From Billgrantia endophytica (GTDB taxonomy: Bacteria; Pseudomonadota; Gammaproteobacteria; Pseudomonadales; Halomonadaceae): 64,000 bases of DNA. Below, one piece after another: positions 30,331-38,303 of the stretch (position 1 is its first letter; every line of letters starts with the position of its first letter). The notes under the pieces are model-generated. The model worked only from the letters and a program-made list of their open reading frames with translations. It did no database searches and was not told where the DNA came from. The DNA is taken from contig NZ_PNRF01000019.1 in assembly GCF_002879615.1 (NCBI RefSeq), positions 62,001 to 126,000 of the forward strand. Direction: 5' to 3'. The position numbers and the translations under genes were made by a program.

Positions 30331-31617
30331 ATGGCTGACAGGAAAGCGACACTGACGGTAGACGGTCTGGACAAGACGATCGAACTGCCGATCTACTCCG
30401 GCTCCCTGGGGCCCGACGTAGTCGATGTACGCGGCCTCGGCGCCGAAGGTCTGTTCACCTACGATCCGGGCTTCATGGCAACCTCCTCGTGCCAGTCCGC
30501 CATTACTTACATCGATGGCGCCAAAGGCGTCCTGCTGCATCGCGGCTACCCGATCGACCAATTGGCCAAGGAGTCCAACTTCGTCGAGATGTGCTACCTG
30601 CTGCTGTTCGGCGAACTGCCGACCGATGCGCAGTACGCCGATTTCGAGTCGCGAGTCCGCAACCACACCATGGTCCATGATCAGATCAACAACTTCTTCA
30701 AGGGTTTCCGTCGCGACGCTCATCCGATGTCCATCCTGTGCGGCGTGGTTGGCGGCCTGGCGGCCTTCTACCACGATCACATGGATATTTCCCAGGAAGA
30801 AGACCGCGTGATCAGCGCGATCCGGCTGGTCGCCAAGATGCCGACCCTTGCGGCCATGTCCTACAAATACAACGTGGGCCAACCGTTCAACTATCCGCGC
30901 AACGACCTGAGCTATGCCGAGAACTTCCTCTACCTGATGTTCAGCAACCCTTGCGAGGAGTACAAGACCAACCCGGTATTCGCCAAGGCCATGGACCGCA
31001 TCTTCATGCTCCATGCCGACCATGAGCAGAACGCTTCCACCTCGACGGTACGCCTGGCTGGCTCCACCGGCGCCAACCCGTTCGCCTGTATCAGCGCCGG
31101 TATCGCCGCCCTCTGGGGCCCGGCACATGGCGGCGCCAACGAGGCCGTGCTGAACATGCTGGACGAAATCGGTGACGACTCCGAAGAGAATATCCAGCGC
31201 TTCGTCGACAAGGCCAAGGACAAGGACGATCCTTTCCGCCTGATGGGCTTCGGCCACCGCGTCTATCGCAACTTCGACCCTCGCGCCAAAGTCATGAAGG
31301 AGACCTGCGACGAAGTATTGGCCGAACTGGGCATGGCCGACGACCCGCAGCTCAAGATAGCCAAGCGCCTGGAGCAGATCGCCCTGGAAGACGAGTACTT
31401 CGTCGAGCGCAAGCTCTACCCGAACGTCGACTTCTATTCCGGCATCATCCTCAAGGCCATGGGCATTCCAACCAATATGTTCACGGTGATCTTCGCTGTG
31501 TCCCGCACCATTGGCTGGATCTCCCACTGGCACGAAATGCTGAGCGACGACTACAAGATCGGTCGCCCTCGCCAGCTCTATATCGGCCACGACAAGCGCG
31601 ACTATCCTGCCAAGTAA
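30331..31617 (+). CDS. gltA: Citrate synthase
   Basis: Type II, hexameric, NADH-sensitive-type citrate synthase of 428 residues. It condenses acetyl-CoA and oxaloacetate. Catalytic residues are visible: His in [15 protein letters not shown], His in [15 protein letters not shown] and Asp in [10 protein letters not shown]. The N-terminal domain ([27 protein letters not shown]) is that of type II enzymes. AGAGGAGG precedes the ATG. Divergent from the sdh-suc block, the usual arrangement in gammaproteobacteria. Confidence 0.97.
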   Translation: MADRKATLTVDGLDKTIELPIYSGSLGPDVVDVRGLGAEGLFTYDPGFMATSSCQSAITYIDGAKGVLLHRGYPIDQLAKESNFVEMCYLLLFGELPTDAQYADFESRVRNHTMVHDQINNFFKGFRRDAHPMSILCGVVGGLAAFYHDHMDISQEEDRVISAIRLVAKMPTLAAMSYKYNVGQPFNYPRNDLSYAENFLYLMFSNPCEEYKTNPVFAKAMDRIFMLHADHEQNASTSTVRLAGSTGANPFACISAGIAALWGPAHGGANEAVLNMLDEIGDDSEENIQRFVDKAKDKDDPFRLMGFGHRVYRNFDPRAKVMKETCDEVLAELGMADDPQLKIAKRLEQIALEDEYFVERKLYPNVDFYSGIILKAMGIPTNMFTVIFAVSRTIGWISHWHEMLSDDYKIGRPRQLYIGHDKRDYPAK

Positions 31618-31651
31618 GCCGGCAGGTCGCGGCTCCGTGTCGCTTCGCACC

Positions 31652-31678
31652 GAAGGCCGCCCACGGGCGGCCTTCTTC
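31652..31678 (+). terminator. gltA terminator
   Basis: An 11-bp self-complementary arm GAAGGCCGCCC/GGGCGGCCTTC with a minimal AC loop, followed by TTCGT, 34 nt after the gltA stop. Confidence 0.75.
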
Positions 31679-31703
31679 GTATCGCACTCTCAGGAGATAC
31701 CCG

Positions 31704-32594
31704 ATGAGCCAACCAATTTCCACCGTCGCCTTTATCGGACTGGGTGTAATGGGCTACCCCATGGCCGGGCACCTTGCCAGCCAGGGATTCCCGGTGCGCG
31801 TCTATAACCGCACCCCCGCCAAGGCCGAAGCCTGGGTCGCCGAACATGGCGGCAGCCATCACAGCACGCCAGAGGAAGCCGCCCGGGGGGCCGATCTGGT
31901 ACTGGTTTGCGTGGGCAACGATGATGACGTACGCCAGGTCACGACCGGCTCACAAGGTGTCCTGCACGGCATGGCACCGGGCAGCCTGCTGGTCGATCAC
32001 ACCACCGCGTCCGCCGACCTGGCCGAAGAGCTCGATACGGCCTGCCGCGAGAAACAGATCGGCTTCATCGATGCCCCGGTCTCCGGTGGCCAGCAGGGGG
32101 CGGAGAACGGCGCCCTCACCATCATGTGCGGCGGAACCGGGGCCGACTTCACACGGGCCGAAACCACACTTGGACACTACGCCAAGGCCGTAACCCTGAT
32201 GGGCCCCCCCGGCAGCGGCCAATTGACCAAGATGGTCAACCAGATCTGTATCGCCGGGCTGGTGCAGGGGCTGGCTGAGGGCCTGCACTTCGCCGAACAG
32301 GCCGGGCTTGACCAACAGCGCGTCGTCGATGTGATTTCCAAGGGGGCCGCCGGCTCCTGGCAGATGGAGAATCGACACAAAACCATGATCGACGACAAGT
32401 ACGAGCACGGCTTTGCCGTCAACTGGATGCGCAAGGACCTTGGCATCTGCCTGGAGCAGGCTCGCCGACTTCAGGCCCGCCTACCCGTGACAGCCCTGGT
32501 CGACCAGTTCTATGGGGACGTGCAAGGGATGGGTGGTGGGCGATGGGACACGTCTTCTCTGCTGCGCCGTCTACGGGCATTCAAGGACGGCTGA
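31704..32594 (+). CDS. Beta-hydroxyacid dehydrogenase (3-hydroxyisobutyrate dehydrogenase / tartronate semialdehyde reductase family)
   Basis: NAD(P)-dependent oxidoreductase of 296 residues. The Rossmann motif is VAFIGLGVMGYPMAGHL; the substrate-binding DAPVSGGQQGAENGALTIM and the catalytic Lys in GQLTKMVNQ are diagnostic of the family; the C-terminal helical domain ends with DTSSLLRRL. Which substrate (3-hydroxyisobutyrate, tartronate semialdehyde or other) is used cannot be told from sequence or from its neighbours gltA and gltX. CAGGAGA lies 8 nt before the ATG. Confidence 0.88.
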   Translation: MSQPISTVAFIGLGVMGYPMAGHLASQGFPVRVYNRTPAKAEAWVAEHGGSHHSTPEEAARGADLVLVCVGNDDDVRQVTTGSQGVLHGMAPGSLLVDHTTASADLAEELDTACREKQIGFIDAPVSGGQQGAENGALTIMCGGTGADFTRAETTLGHYAKAVTLMGPPGSGQLTKMVNQICIAGLVQGLAEGLHFAEQAGLDQQRVVDVISKGAAGSWQMENRHKTMIDDKYEHGFAVNWMRKDLGICLEQARRLQARLPVTALVDQFYGDVQGMGGGRWDTSSLLRRLRAFKDG

Positions 32595-33084
32595 CAGTTC
32601 CGGGGCGCCTCCCCACAGGCGGTGCCCTCCTGCTCCATCACGTATTAGAAAACTACGCCTCGAGGTTCGACACCCCCTCACTATCGGACCTTAGGCACCA
32701 CGCTTTCCAAGGTCTTAGCGTTTTCCACACATTCTGTGGATAACCCTGTTTACAAGTGCGAGGAAACATCATCAAATCGGCATGGGCAGGGGGCTGCTCT
32801 TAGATTGGCTACTTTTTGATCAATTTTAAGTGCATGAATTAAAAGGATTTATTGCATAACGCCTGCTCTGCAGCCCGCTACCCATGACAGCATGAACGAG
32901 AGAGGCCACAGGACTGTACGAGTGGACAAGTCAAGCCCTAAAACACCGAAAAATCGGCACTTCAATGCGTTTTACACGCAAGCGGAAGCCGTCACCGTAA
33001 GAGGCGACAGGATGACGAAAAAAGACGCACCAGGCGTCTCGGGGGATCATTGACAAGGATCGTGTTCAGAAAGCAAATTCGAAA
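32595..33084. other. 490-bp intergenic region
   Basis: No convincing gene. The left part is GC-poor compared with its surroundings from about 32780 to 32860 (runs such as GATTGGCTACTTTTTGATC). The right end has the tRNA terminator at 33017-33039. No clear terminator for the dehydrogenase gene was seen. Confidence 0.5.
33017..33039 (-). terminator. Terminator after tRNA-Glu
   Basis: On the minus strand AGACGC/GCGTCT forms a stem with a CTGGT loop, followed by six T residues. It is about 46 nt past the tRNA-Glu 3' end. Confidence 0.8.
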
Positions 33085-33160
33085 TGGCGTCCCATAGGGG
33101 GTTCGAACCCCTGTTCCCGCCGTGAAAGGGCGGTGTCCTAGACCACTAGACGAATGGGAC
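33085..33160 (-). tRNA. tRNA-Glu (anticodon TTC)
   Basis: A 76-nt cloverleaf with encoded CCA. Acceptor stem GTCCCAT/ATGGGAC, D-arm TCGTCTAGTGGTCTAGGA, anticodon loop CTTTCAC with TTC, and T-arm with GGTTCGAACCCC. Nearly identical to E. coli tRNA-Glu. Confidence 0.97.
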
Positions 33161-33183
33161 GCAACGTCGCACACAAGAGGAAT

Positions 33184-33259
33184 TGGTGGAGCCTAGCGGG
33201 ATCGAACCGCTGACCTCAACACTGCCAGTGTTGCGCTCTCCCAGCTGAGCTAAGGCCCC
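33184..33259 (-). tRNA. tRNA-Ala (anticodon GGC)
   Basis: A 76-nt cloverleaf with encoded CCA. Acceptor stem GGGGCCT/AGGCTCC (one G-U pair), D-arm TAGCTCAGCTGGGAGAGC, anticodon loop CTGGCAG with GGC, and T-loop GGTTCGATCCC. It is 23 nt upstream of tRNA-Glu on the same strand. Confidence 0.97.
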
Positions 33260-33348
33260 GAATGTCTCGTGAAGACGAGGCGTATAATACTGATCCGCCT
33301 CGCCTTCGTCAACAGGAAAAACGCCAACTTCCTGTCGCGCCCTCCCGA

Positions 33349-34830
33349 TTACGGCAGCTCCCTGTATTCCTTCTCGAATCGCTTGGCCTGCTTCTTGGAA
33401 ACCCCGCCCAGCACCTCGATGGCATGACGCAGCCGTGCCCGCGTCATGTCCGAACCCAGTATGACCATGGCATCCATGACCGAGGTGCTTGCCGAAGAGC
33501 CGGTAATCGCAATGAACACCGGCGCCAGGAACTCCTTCATCTTGAGCTCGAAGTGGTCGGCCAGCATCTTGATATCGGCCAGCAAAAGCTCCTTGTCCCA
33601 AGTCGGGACCACCTCGAAACGCCATATGAGTAACTGCAGCAGCCTGACCAGGTCCTCTCGACCCAACTTGATGCTGTCGAAGTCACTTTCGCTGATTTCT
33701 GGCAAACCGGAGAAGAAATGACCCGCCAATGGCACCACCTGGGAAAGCGTCTCCACCCGGGTCCGCACCTGAGGGAGTATCTGGTTGACATATTCCTCGT
33801 TGAAGGACCATTCCATCAGGGCCTTGAGGAAGGCACGGTCATCCAGGTCCTCTCGGATATAGAGCCCATTGAGCCAGGTCAGCTTCTCGAGGTCGAAAAC
33901 CGGTCCACCAAGCGAGACACGCTGGATGTCGAAATGCGCCATCATTTCGTCAAGACCGAATTTCTCACGCTCGTCGGGCATGGACCAGCCCATGCGACCC
34001 AGGTAATTGGTCACCGCCTGAGGCAGGAAGCCCATGCGTCGGTAATAATTGATCGAAGTAGGATTCTTGCGCTTGGACAGCTTTGACTTGTCTGGATTGC
34101 GCAGCAGCGGCATATGACACAAAACCGGCATCCGCCAGCCGAAGTATTCATAGAGGAGCTGGTGTTTAGGTGCGGAATTGATCCACTCTTCGCCGCGCAA
34201 CACATGGGTAATACCCATCAAGTGATCGTCCACCACATTGGCCAGGTGGTAGGTCGGCATGCCATCCGACTTGAGCAGGATCTGAGCATCCACCTGCGCC
34301 CAGTCGACCTCAATGGGATCACGCAGCATGTCGTCGATCATGCAGGTACCGCTGGACGGCACCTTCATACGCACCACATGGGGCCAACCCTCGCGCTCAC
34401 GGCGGCTTTGTTCTTCGACCGGTAACGCCAGATCGGCAGGCTTCAGTGCCAGATGCATGCCAGCCGCCTTGCGTGCGTCACGTAGCTCGTCCAGCTCTTC
34501 GCTGGTCCGATAACACTTGAACGCGTGTCCCGCCTCGAGCAGCTGACGCGCATGCTCGGCGTAGATATCGCCACGTTCGCTCTGGCGATAAGGACCGTGC
34601 GGCCCGCCCACATCGGGACCCTCATCCCATTCCAGGCCCAGCCAGCGCAGCGAGTCGAGAATCATCTGCTCGGACTCGGAGGTGGAGCGAATCCGATCGG
34701 TGTCCTCGATACGCAAAATGAACCGCCCGCCATGCTGACGGGCGAAGCAGAGGTTGAACAGGGCAATGTAGGCGGTGCCCACATGGGGGTCACCGGTCGG
34801 TGAGGGCGCAATACGGGTACGTACGGTCAT
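33349..34830 (-). CDS. gltX: Glutamyl-tRNA synthetase
   Basis: Class I aminoacyl-tRNA synthetase of 493 residues. It opens [21 protein letters not shown], which carries the HIGH-like motif (PHVGT), and has the KMSKS-like motif in [10 protein letters not shown]. The Glu-binding Rossmann half includes [15 protein letters not shown]. Start at 34830 because AAGGA lies 6-10 nt upstream and the family begins T-V-R-T-R; the frame is open further upstream. The tRNA-Ala and tRNA-Glu genes follow 89 nt downstream on the same strand, so the enzyme and one of its substrates may share a transcript. Confidence 0.96.
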   Translation of the reverse strand: MTVRTRIAPSPTGDPHVGTAYIALFNLCFARQHGGRFILRIEDTDRIRSTSESEQMILDSLRWLGLEWDEGPDVGGPHGPYRQSERGDIYAEHARQLLEAGHAFKCYRTSEELDELRDARKAAGMHLALKPADLALPVEEQSRREREGWPHVVRMKVPSSGTCMIDDMLRDPIEVDWAQVDAQILLKSDGMPTYHLANVVDDHLMGITHVLRGEEWINSAPKHQLLYEYFGWRMPVLCHMPLLRNPDKSKLSKRKNPTSINYYRRMGFLPQAVTNYLGRMGWSMPDEREKFGLDEMMAHFDIQRVSLGGPVFDLEKLTWLNGLYIREDLDDRAFLKALMEWSFNEEYVNQILPQVRTRVETLSQVVPLAGHFFSGLPEISESDFDSIKLGREDLVRLLQLLIWRFEVVPTWDKELLLADIKMLADHFELKMKEFLAPVFIAITGSSASTSVMDAMVILGSDMTRARLRHAIEVLGGVSKKQAKRFEKEYRELP

Positions 34831-35051
34831 GTCGTCCTTTATCCGTTGGGGGATGAGCATGCGAACATTATACGCACCTGCGGTGAATGAATGCAGGCAG
34901 CCGCAACCGGATATCAACACACCTAACCGAGACCCATGATTCGATGCAAGACTCGCTCCCAGGGTTGTTGTATCGTTGAAGCGTCAAATTTGCACACTCA
35001 ACGGGGATCATCGACTATCCTCTCCTTGTTAACTGTCGCCAGGATGACGAG

Positions 35052-35648
35052 ATGGATTCATTGGGCCCACGCATCAAACAGTTACGTCTGGAGGCAAGCC
35101 TCAACAAGGCCGCGCTGGCAAGAAAGGTTGGCGTTTCCGATGTCACGATCTCCTATTGGGAGTCTGGCGCCATCAAACAGATTGGGCACGAGCGTCTCGT
35201 TGCGCTGGCAGAGGCCCTGAACTGTCCTCTCAGCCGACTGCTGGAGGGCGATGACGCCGTCTTGTCGTCCCCGCTCTATCTTTATGGCAAATCGCCTGCA
35301 CCATGGCTCGATCCTGCCGCCAATCGCATCGCTCTCCCTGGCGAATACCTGCCTGGCACGAACTGGAAAGGTAAATGCTATCTCGTCACACCCGCGCCGG
35401 GTGAGCACTTCGACTATCTCGCTTTCGGTGATCTGGCCGCAGTCGGCCCCACCGCGGCATATGAAATGCCGGGTCGTTATCTGATTGAAGGGGGAATGGG
35501 GCTGTTCATAGGTCAACTGGAGCGCGGCGGTAGTGGCGAACTGCTTTATAGTGGCGAAGCCAAGACAGCACCCAAGGCCACACCGTTGCCGGCAAGTGAT
35601 CGCCTGATCGGAAAGCTGTTGATGTGCTGGCGTCAGGAAGGCGCCTGA
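35052..35648 (+). CDS. XRE-family transcriptional regulator with unassigned C-terminal domain
   Basis: A 198-residue protein. Residues 1-65 form a Cro/C1-type helix-turn-helix (LGPRIKQLRLEASLNKAALARKVGVSDVTISYWESG, written here as two helices around AALARKVGV and DVTISYWES). The C-terminal part (80-198) has a layout like a LexA/CI S24 domain (LYLYGKSPAPWLD...GEYLPGTNWKGKCYLV...YLIEGGMGLFIGQLE), but I see no convincing Ser-Lys catalytic pair, so autocleavage is not supported. It is divergent from gltX with a 221-nt gap. Its target and ligand are unknown. Confidence 0.75.
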   Translation: MDSLGPRIKQLRLEASLNKAALARKVGVSDVTISYWESGAIKQIGHERLVALAEALNCPLSRLLEGDDAVLSSPLYLYGKSPAPWLDPAANRIALPGEYLPGTNWKGKCYLVTPAPGEHFDYLAFGDLAAVGPTAAYEMPGRYLIEGGMGLFIGQLERGGSGELLYSGEAKTAPKATPLPASDRLIGKLLMCWRQEGA

Positions 35649-35676
35649 ACGGCACCCTGCCCCTCGCCCGGTCCTG

Positions 35677-36276
35677 TTACTCGACTTCCAGCACCTCGAC
35701 TTGATCCGTGGTTCTGCGCGGCTCACTGCCAATCAGGTAACGTTGTGAATAGCTGGCAACCAGCCCAAGCCCGTGGCGCGATCGTTGTACCAACGGCCCC
35801 GTGAGGTGTTCACCCTGATCACCAATCCGCTCTCTCACTGCCGATGGCTGAACGCTCGCCTCGGGCAGGTTGACGGTGATGGTGTAACCGCCATCGGGCA
35901 ACCCGCTTCCCGGGCCAAAGGGCCCGGCGACAAAGCGCCCTTCCTCGACACTGGTTCGTGACTGCCAGCGCACCCCACTGAGCTCCCGCTCCACTACGAT
36001 CAACAGCCGTGCGTCCTCCGGCAAATTGGTTTCACCATCGACCATGAGACGTCGATCACTGCGTAGCGTCGTCGATGCTGTGATCATCACCGGTACATCG
36101 AAAGGCTCTACCGTGGTAGTCGCTTCGACGGGTTCTGCACGAGGCGGGGCTTCAGCCTCCACGTTCGATTCACCCGCCTCCTCCTGGAGGGGCGCGTCCT
36201 CATCATCGGCCCCGCACCCCGAAAGCACCAGCAGTACCACCAAACCCATGCAGGACAGTCGACGCGTCACCTTCAT
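35677..36276 (-). CDS. Hypothetical lipoprotein
   Basis: A 199-residue protein with a lipoprotein signal (MKVTRRLSCMGLVVLLVLSGC, lipobox VLSGC at residue 21), then an acidic, Pro-rich linker (about 22-55) and a compact domain with several beta-strand patterns (PVMITASTTLRSDRRLMVDGETNLPEDARLLIVVE, in two parts). The start at 36276 has GGAGGAG about 5 nt upstream. No family recognised. The beta-rich domain could resemble an immunoglobulin-like or FixG-like fold; that is speculation. Convergent with the XRE gene. Confidence 0.7.
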   Translation of the reverse strand: MKVTRRLSCMGLVVLLVLSGCGADDEDAPLQEEAGESNVEAEAPPRAEPVEATTTVEPFDVPVMITASTTLRSDRRLMVDGETNLPEDARLLIVVERELSGVRWQSRTSVEEGRFVAGPFGPGSGLPDGGYTITVNLPEASVQPSAVRERIGDQGEHLTGPLVQRSRHGLGLVASYSQRYLIGSEPRRTTDQVEVLEVE

Positions 36277-36810
36277 GAACTCCTCCAGACCGATCAATGA
36301 CCATCTAGACTACCACTGGCCTTGAGGGTTCGTCCCAATGGCGCTGCATATATCGACAAGCCCAGACGCCATGCCATGCTTCCCCAAGGGCCTCGTCCTC
36401 TTCAATGCCTCCTCCACTCATACCGGGCGCCGACACCCAAGCATCGAGACAATCCCTGAACGAGCCCTTTATTCTACCTTCGTCCCGCACCTCCAAAACA
36501 CGCTGTATACGCCAATTGACTATCAACGAGATCGACTCCTCCGAGCGGGAGCCTTCACTCCTTATCTTGCGGCATCCGCCAAACAGGTCGAATATCACCT
36601 TGGTTATCATGACAGCCAGCGAACGAAGACAGCTTCAAGCTGTTACTGCATTGAGATGGCATTAGACGCACTACCAGTGGCTGATCAACTTCTCGCCCAC
36701 CATGCCGGATTATATCATCTCAACAACTTGCTTAGACCAAGGCTTTCTGCAAGAAACAACCTATAACTCCAGAAACCAACAACTGCGAAATATAACCCCT
36801 GACATAAAGA

Positions 36811-36880
36811 TGCCACCCCTGTCCAAGCAGCCTTCCTGGCTGGGGCTCCTGTCTTTCCGCGACGCATCCTTTCCAAATAC
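36811..36880 (-). ncRNA. Degenerate GGA-rich element, possible fourth Csr-type unit
   Basis: About 70 nt with six GGA on the minus strand, among them a hairpin CAGCC-AGGAA-GGCTG (36828-36842) that matches the AAGCC-AGGAA-GGCTT hairpin of the middle unit. No terminator or promoter is evident. It lies about 125 nt downstream of the unit at 37005-37137 and could be a decayed copy or a read-through extension. Confidence 0.35.
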
Positions 36881-37004
36881 AATTTTAAATCATATTGATT
36901 TTTTTGTATCGACGGCTTTATACAGTGACGCACCGCCAGAAAAATTTACACGCCTGCGGCCCGCAACCGGTCGAACCGTCCGAGAGATGGGCTGCCACAT
37001 GCAT

Positions 37005-37137
37005 GAAGCCCGGCCTTGCGGCCGGGCTTCAATTCTACCTCCTTCTCCTGCCCACCACGAACATCCTGTTCATGCATCCTTGGATCTTTTGAGCCTTCCT
37101 GGCCAAGTCTTCCCTGTCGAGCCCTCCGTTGCCCGAG
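37005..37137 (-). ncRNA. CsrA-sequestering small RNA candidate, unit 1 (CsrB/RsmX-like)
   Basis: About 133 nt on the minus strand with seven GGA motifs. The 5' hairpin CGGGC-AACGGAGG-GCTCG shows GGA in the loop and is the counterpart of CGAGC/GCTCG in unit 2 (an A-U pair replaced by G-U). GAAC-AGGAT-GTTC (37059-37071) and GCC-AGGAA-GGC follow. The 3' end is a perfect 11-bp hairpin GAAGCCCGGCC/GGCCGGGCTTC (37005-37030), though only a short T-tract follows. The 14-nt sequence GTCATTGTGTATTC just upstream (37138-37151) is identical to that of unit 2. Ends are estimates; the transcript has not been shown. Confidence 0.7.
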
Positions 37138-37232
37138 GAATACACAATGACATTGATCAACAGGGAATTGATTAACATAGATCAAGTTTTTCAATAAATT
37201 ACATTCCCGACTTTTTAAAAACCCACAACCTG

Positions 37233-37368
37233 AAAAAGAAAGCCCGGCCGTAAGGCCGGGCTTCGATCTCAACATCCTTTTACTACCACCGTGAACATCC
37301 TGTTCACGCATCCCTGGACAAAAGCCTTCCTGGCTTGATCTTCCCTGCCGAGCAATCCGTAGCTCGTT
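37233..37368 (-). ncRNA. CsrA-sequestering small RNA candidate, unit 2 (CsrB/RsmX-like)
   Basis: The best-formed unit, about 130 nt on the minus strand with six GGA motifs. From the 5' end: CGAGC-TACGGATT-GCTCG (37349-37366), a single-stranded CAGGGA, AAGCC-AGGAA-GGCTT (37322-37336), CAGGGA, CGTGAAC-AGGAT-GTTCACG (37290-37308; 7-bp stem with an AGGAU loop, the classic RsmA/CsrA display), AAGGATG, then a terminator AAGCCCGGCC-TTAC-GGCCGGGCTT followed by TCTTTTTC. A GacA-box-like site is centred about 65 nt upstream of the estimated 5' end. In known systems such RNAs titrate the translational repressor CsrA/RsmA. Confidence 0.78.
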
Positions 37369-37423
37369 GAATACACAATGACAGCTTAAGCAGGGTAAAT
37401 AATTAACTCAGGTTATGAATTCT

Positions 37424-37441
37424 TGTAAGATATTTCCTACA
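37424..37441 (-). promoter_or_regulatory. GacA (UvrY) box-like palindrome upstream of small-RNA unit 2
   Basis: TGTAAG-N6-CCTACA against the known consensus TGTAAG-N6-CTTACA: one mismatch over 12 defined positions. A further TGTAGG half-site follows (37447-37452), pairing with CCTACA across 5 nt. The centre is about 65 nt upstream of the predicted 5' end, the spacing reported for rsm/csr small-RNA promoters in pseudomonads (from memory). Downstream, TTAATT, a 17-nt spacer and TGTCAT form a weak sigma70-like core, consistent with a promoter that needs an activator. Confidence 0.6.
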
Positions 37442-37741
37442 CAGAATGTAGGCGATCGACGCAAAGCCGGGATAGCTGGCGCACAGCAAGATCCGAACCT
37501 GTCGCAGCAGGCTCTAGCCAAGCTATCGGCCGCTGCAATGAATACTTTAACCTCTCCCGTGTGATGGTCCGCCATGCGACAGCTCTCCTATCCAGAAAGC
37601 GGGGCGTGGCACCATGCCCCTCGGTATATTCAACCGGAGGCGGCCCGGCATCTGCGCTGTGCAAACCGGAGGCATCGCTGGAGCAACGACGAGAAGAGTT
37701 TGCGACAGTGAAAACATGGTAGACACCCTGCCAAGCCGGCA

Positions 37742-37893
37742 AGAGAAAGCCCGACGCGTTGTGGCCGGGCTATAAAACCGGATTCCTTTTCCTGCTTTTC
37801 ACGACCGTCCTGTCGTGCATCCCTAGCAACAACGAGCGTTCCGTGCCCGACCTTCCTCTGTTCCCGCATCCCTGCGAGCTACCCTGCAGCCTA
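37742..37893 (-). ncRNA. CsrA-sequestering small RNA candidate, unit 3 (CsrB/RsmX-like)
   Basis: About 150 nt on the minus strand with eight GGA motifs, more diverged from units 1 and 2. CGCA-GGGA-TGCG (37865-37876), CACGAC-AGGACG-GTCGTG (37800-37817), and AGCAGGAAAAGGAATCC before the terminator. The terminator pairs AGCCCG with CGGGCT (37748-37753 with 37766-37771) and is followed by TTCTCTT on the minus strand. The order of elements (GGA hairpins, CACGAC/GTGAAC hairpin, GC-rich AGCCCGGCC terminator) matches the other units. No GacA box was found upstream of it. Confidence 0.65.
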
Positions 37894-38264
37894 GGTTCAT
37901 GACCGACTCACCACAAATTGAAAGAATTCATGGAAAATCACCCAGTTCGGCATATGTCCCCTGGCCCAACGACCAAGCCGGCATGATGGCGGTGCCAGCG
38001 TCGATAGCCTTTACCTACGCCAGCAGCATCGTATTCGTTGATATCGAAGCCTTGATGGCCGCCTGGGCGACGAGATCCGTGCTGAATGTCTTACTCTGTG
38101 CTGGACACCCTTTCTTGCGTACAATGGCCCGCCACCGGGTACCGCGCTTCTGACATGTCGCCATGGTGTACCACCCCTAAGCCGGAAACGGGCCATGCCC
38201 GCACTTTGGTACAAAGATGGTACAGCAAGGAAGGTTTCAAGCGGTATTCAACAGGATTAAACAG

Positions 38265-38276
38265 TGTAAATTTACA
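38265..38276. promoter_or_regulatory. Perfect 12-bp palindrome upstream of dusA
   Basis: TGTAAATTTACA, 28 nt before the dusA start codon, next to an AGTATAT stretch that could be a -10 element. A binding site for a dimeric regulator is possible; no regulator can be named. Confidence 0.4.
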
Positions 38277-38303
38277 GTATATCGCGCACGGTAAGCAGTT
38301 GAT

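Larger units (their letters stand above)
36277..38303. other. 2-kb region without protein genes, containing a GGA-rich small-RNA array
   Basis: Only short, overlapping open frames on both strands with poor ribosome binding sites and no family resemblance. It is lower in GC than its neighbours in parts. The informative content is three tandem minus-strand units of CsrB/RsmX type (37005-37137, 37233-37368, 37742-37893), one degenerate element (36811-36880), a GacA-box-like site (37424-37441), and the dusA promoter region at the right end. In 36277-36800 and 37895-38220 I see nothing I can name. Confidence 0.7.

Noticed and set aside
30232-31650. Long open frame opposite gltA
   Set aside because: Antisense to a complete citrate synthase with a strong promoter and terminator; no motif of its own.
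33085-33259. tRNA genes as an integration site of a genomic island
   Set aside because: No integrase, no direct repeat of a tRNA 3' end and no change to foreign gene content on either side.
36305-36610. Possible 101-codon minus-strand protein gene in the gene-free region
   Set aside because: No convincing ribosome binding site, no recognisable family, overlaps equally poor frames on the plus strand.
37437-37742. Short protein-coding frame between small-RNA units 2 and 3
   Set aside because: Weak start context and no similarity; it runs through the GacA-box-like site and promoter region of unit 2.
37005-37893. Reading the repeated units as a CRISPR array, REP elements or a transposon remnant
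   Set aside because: Spacing is irregular and there are no short identical repeats with unique spacers; units differ in sequence but keep GGA loops, promoter block and terminator, which points to small RNA genes.
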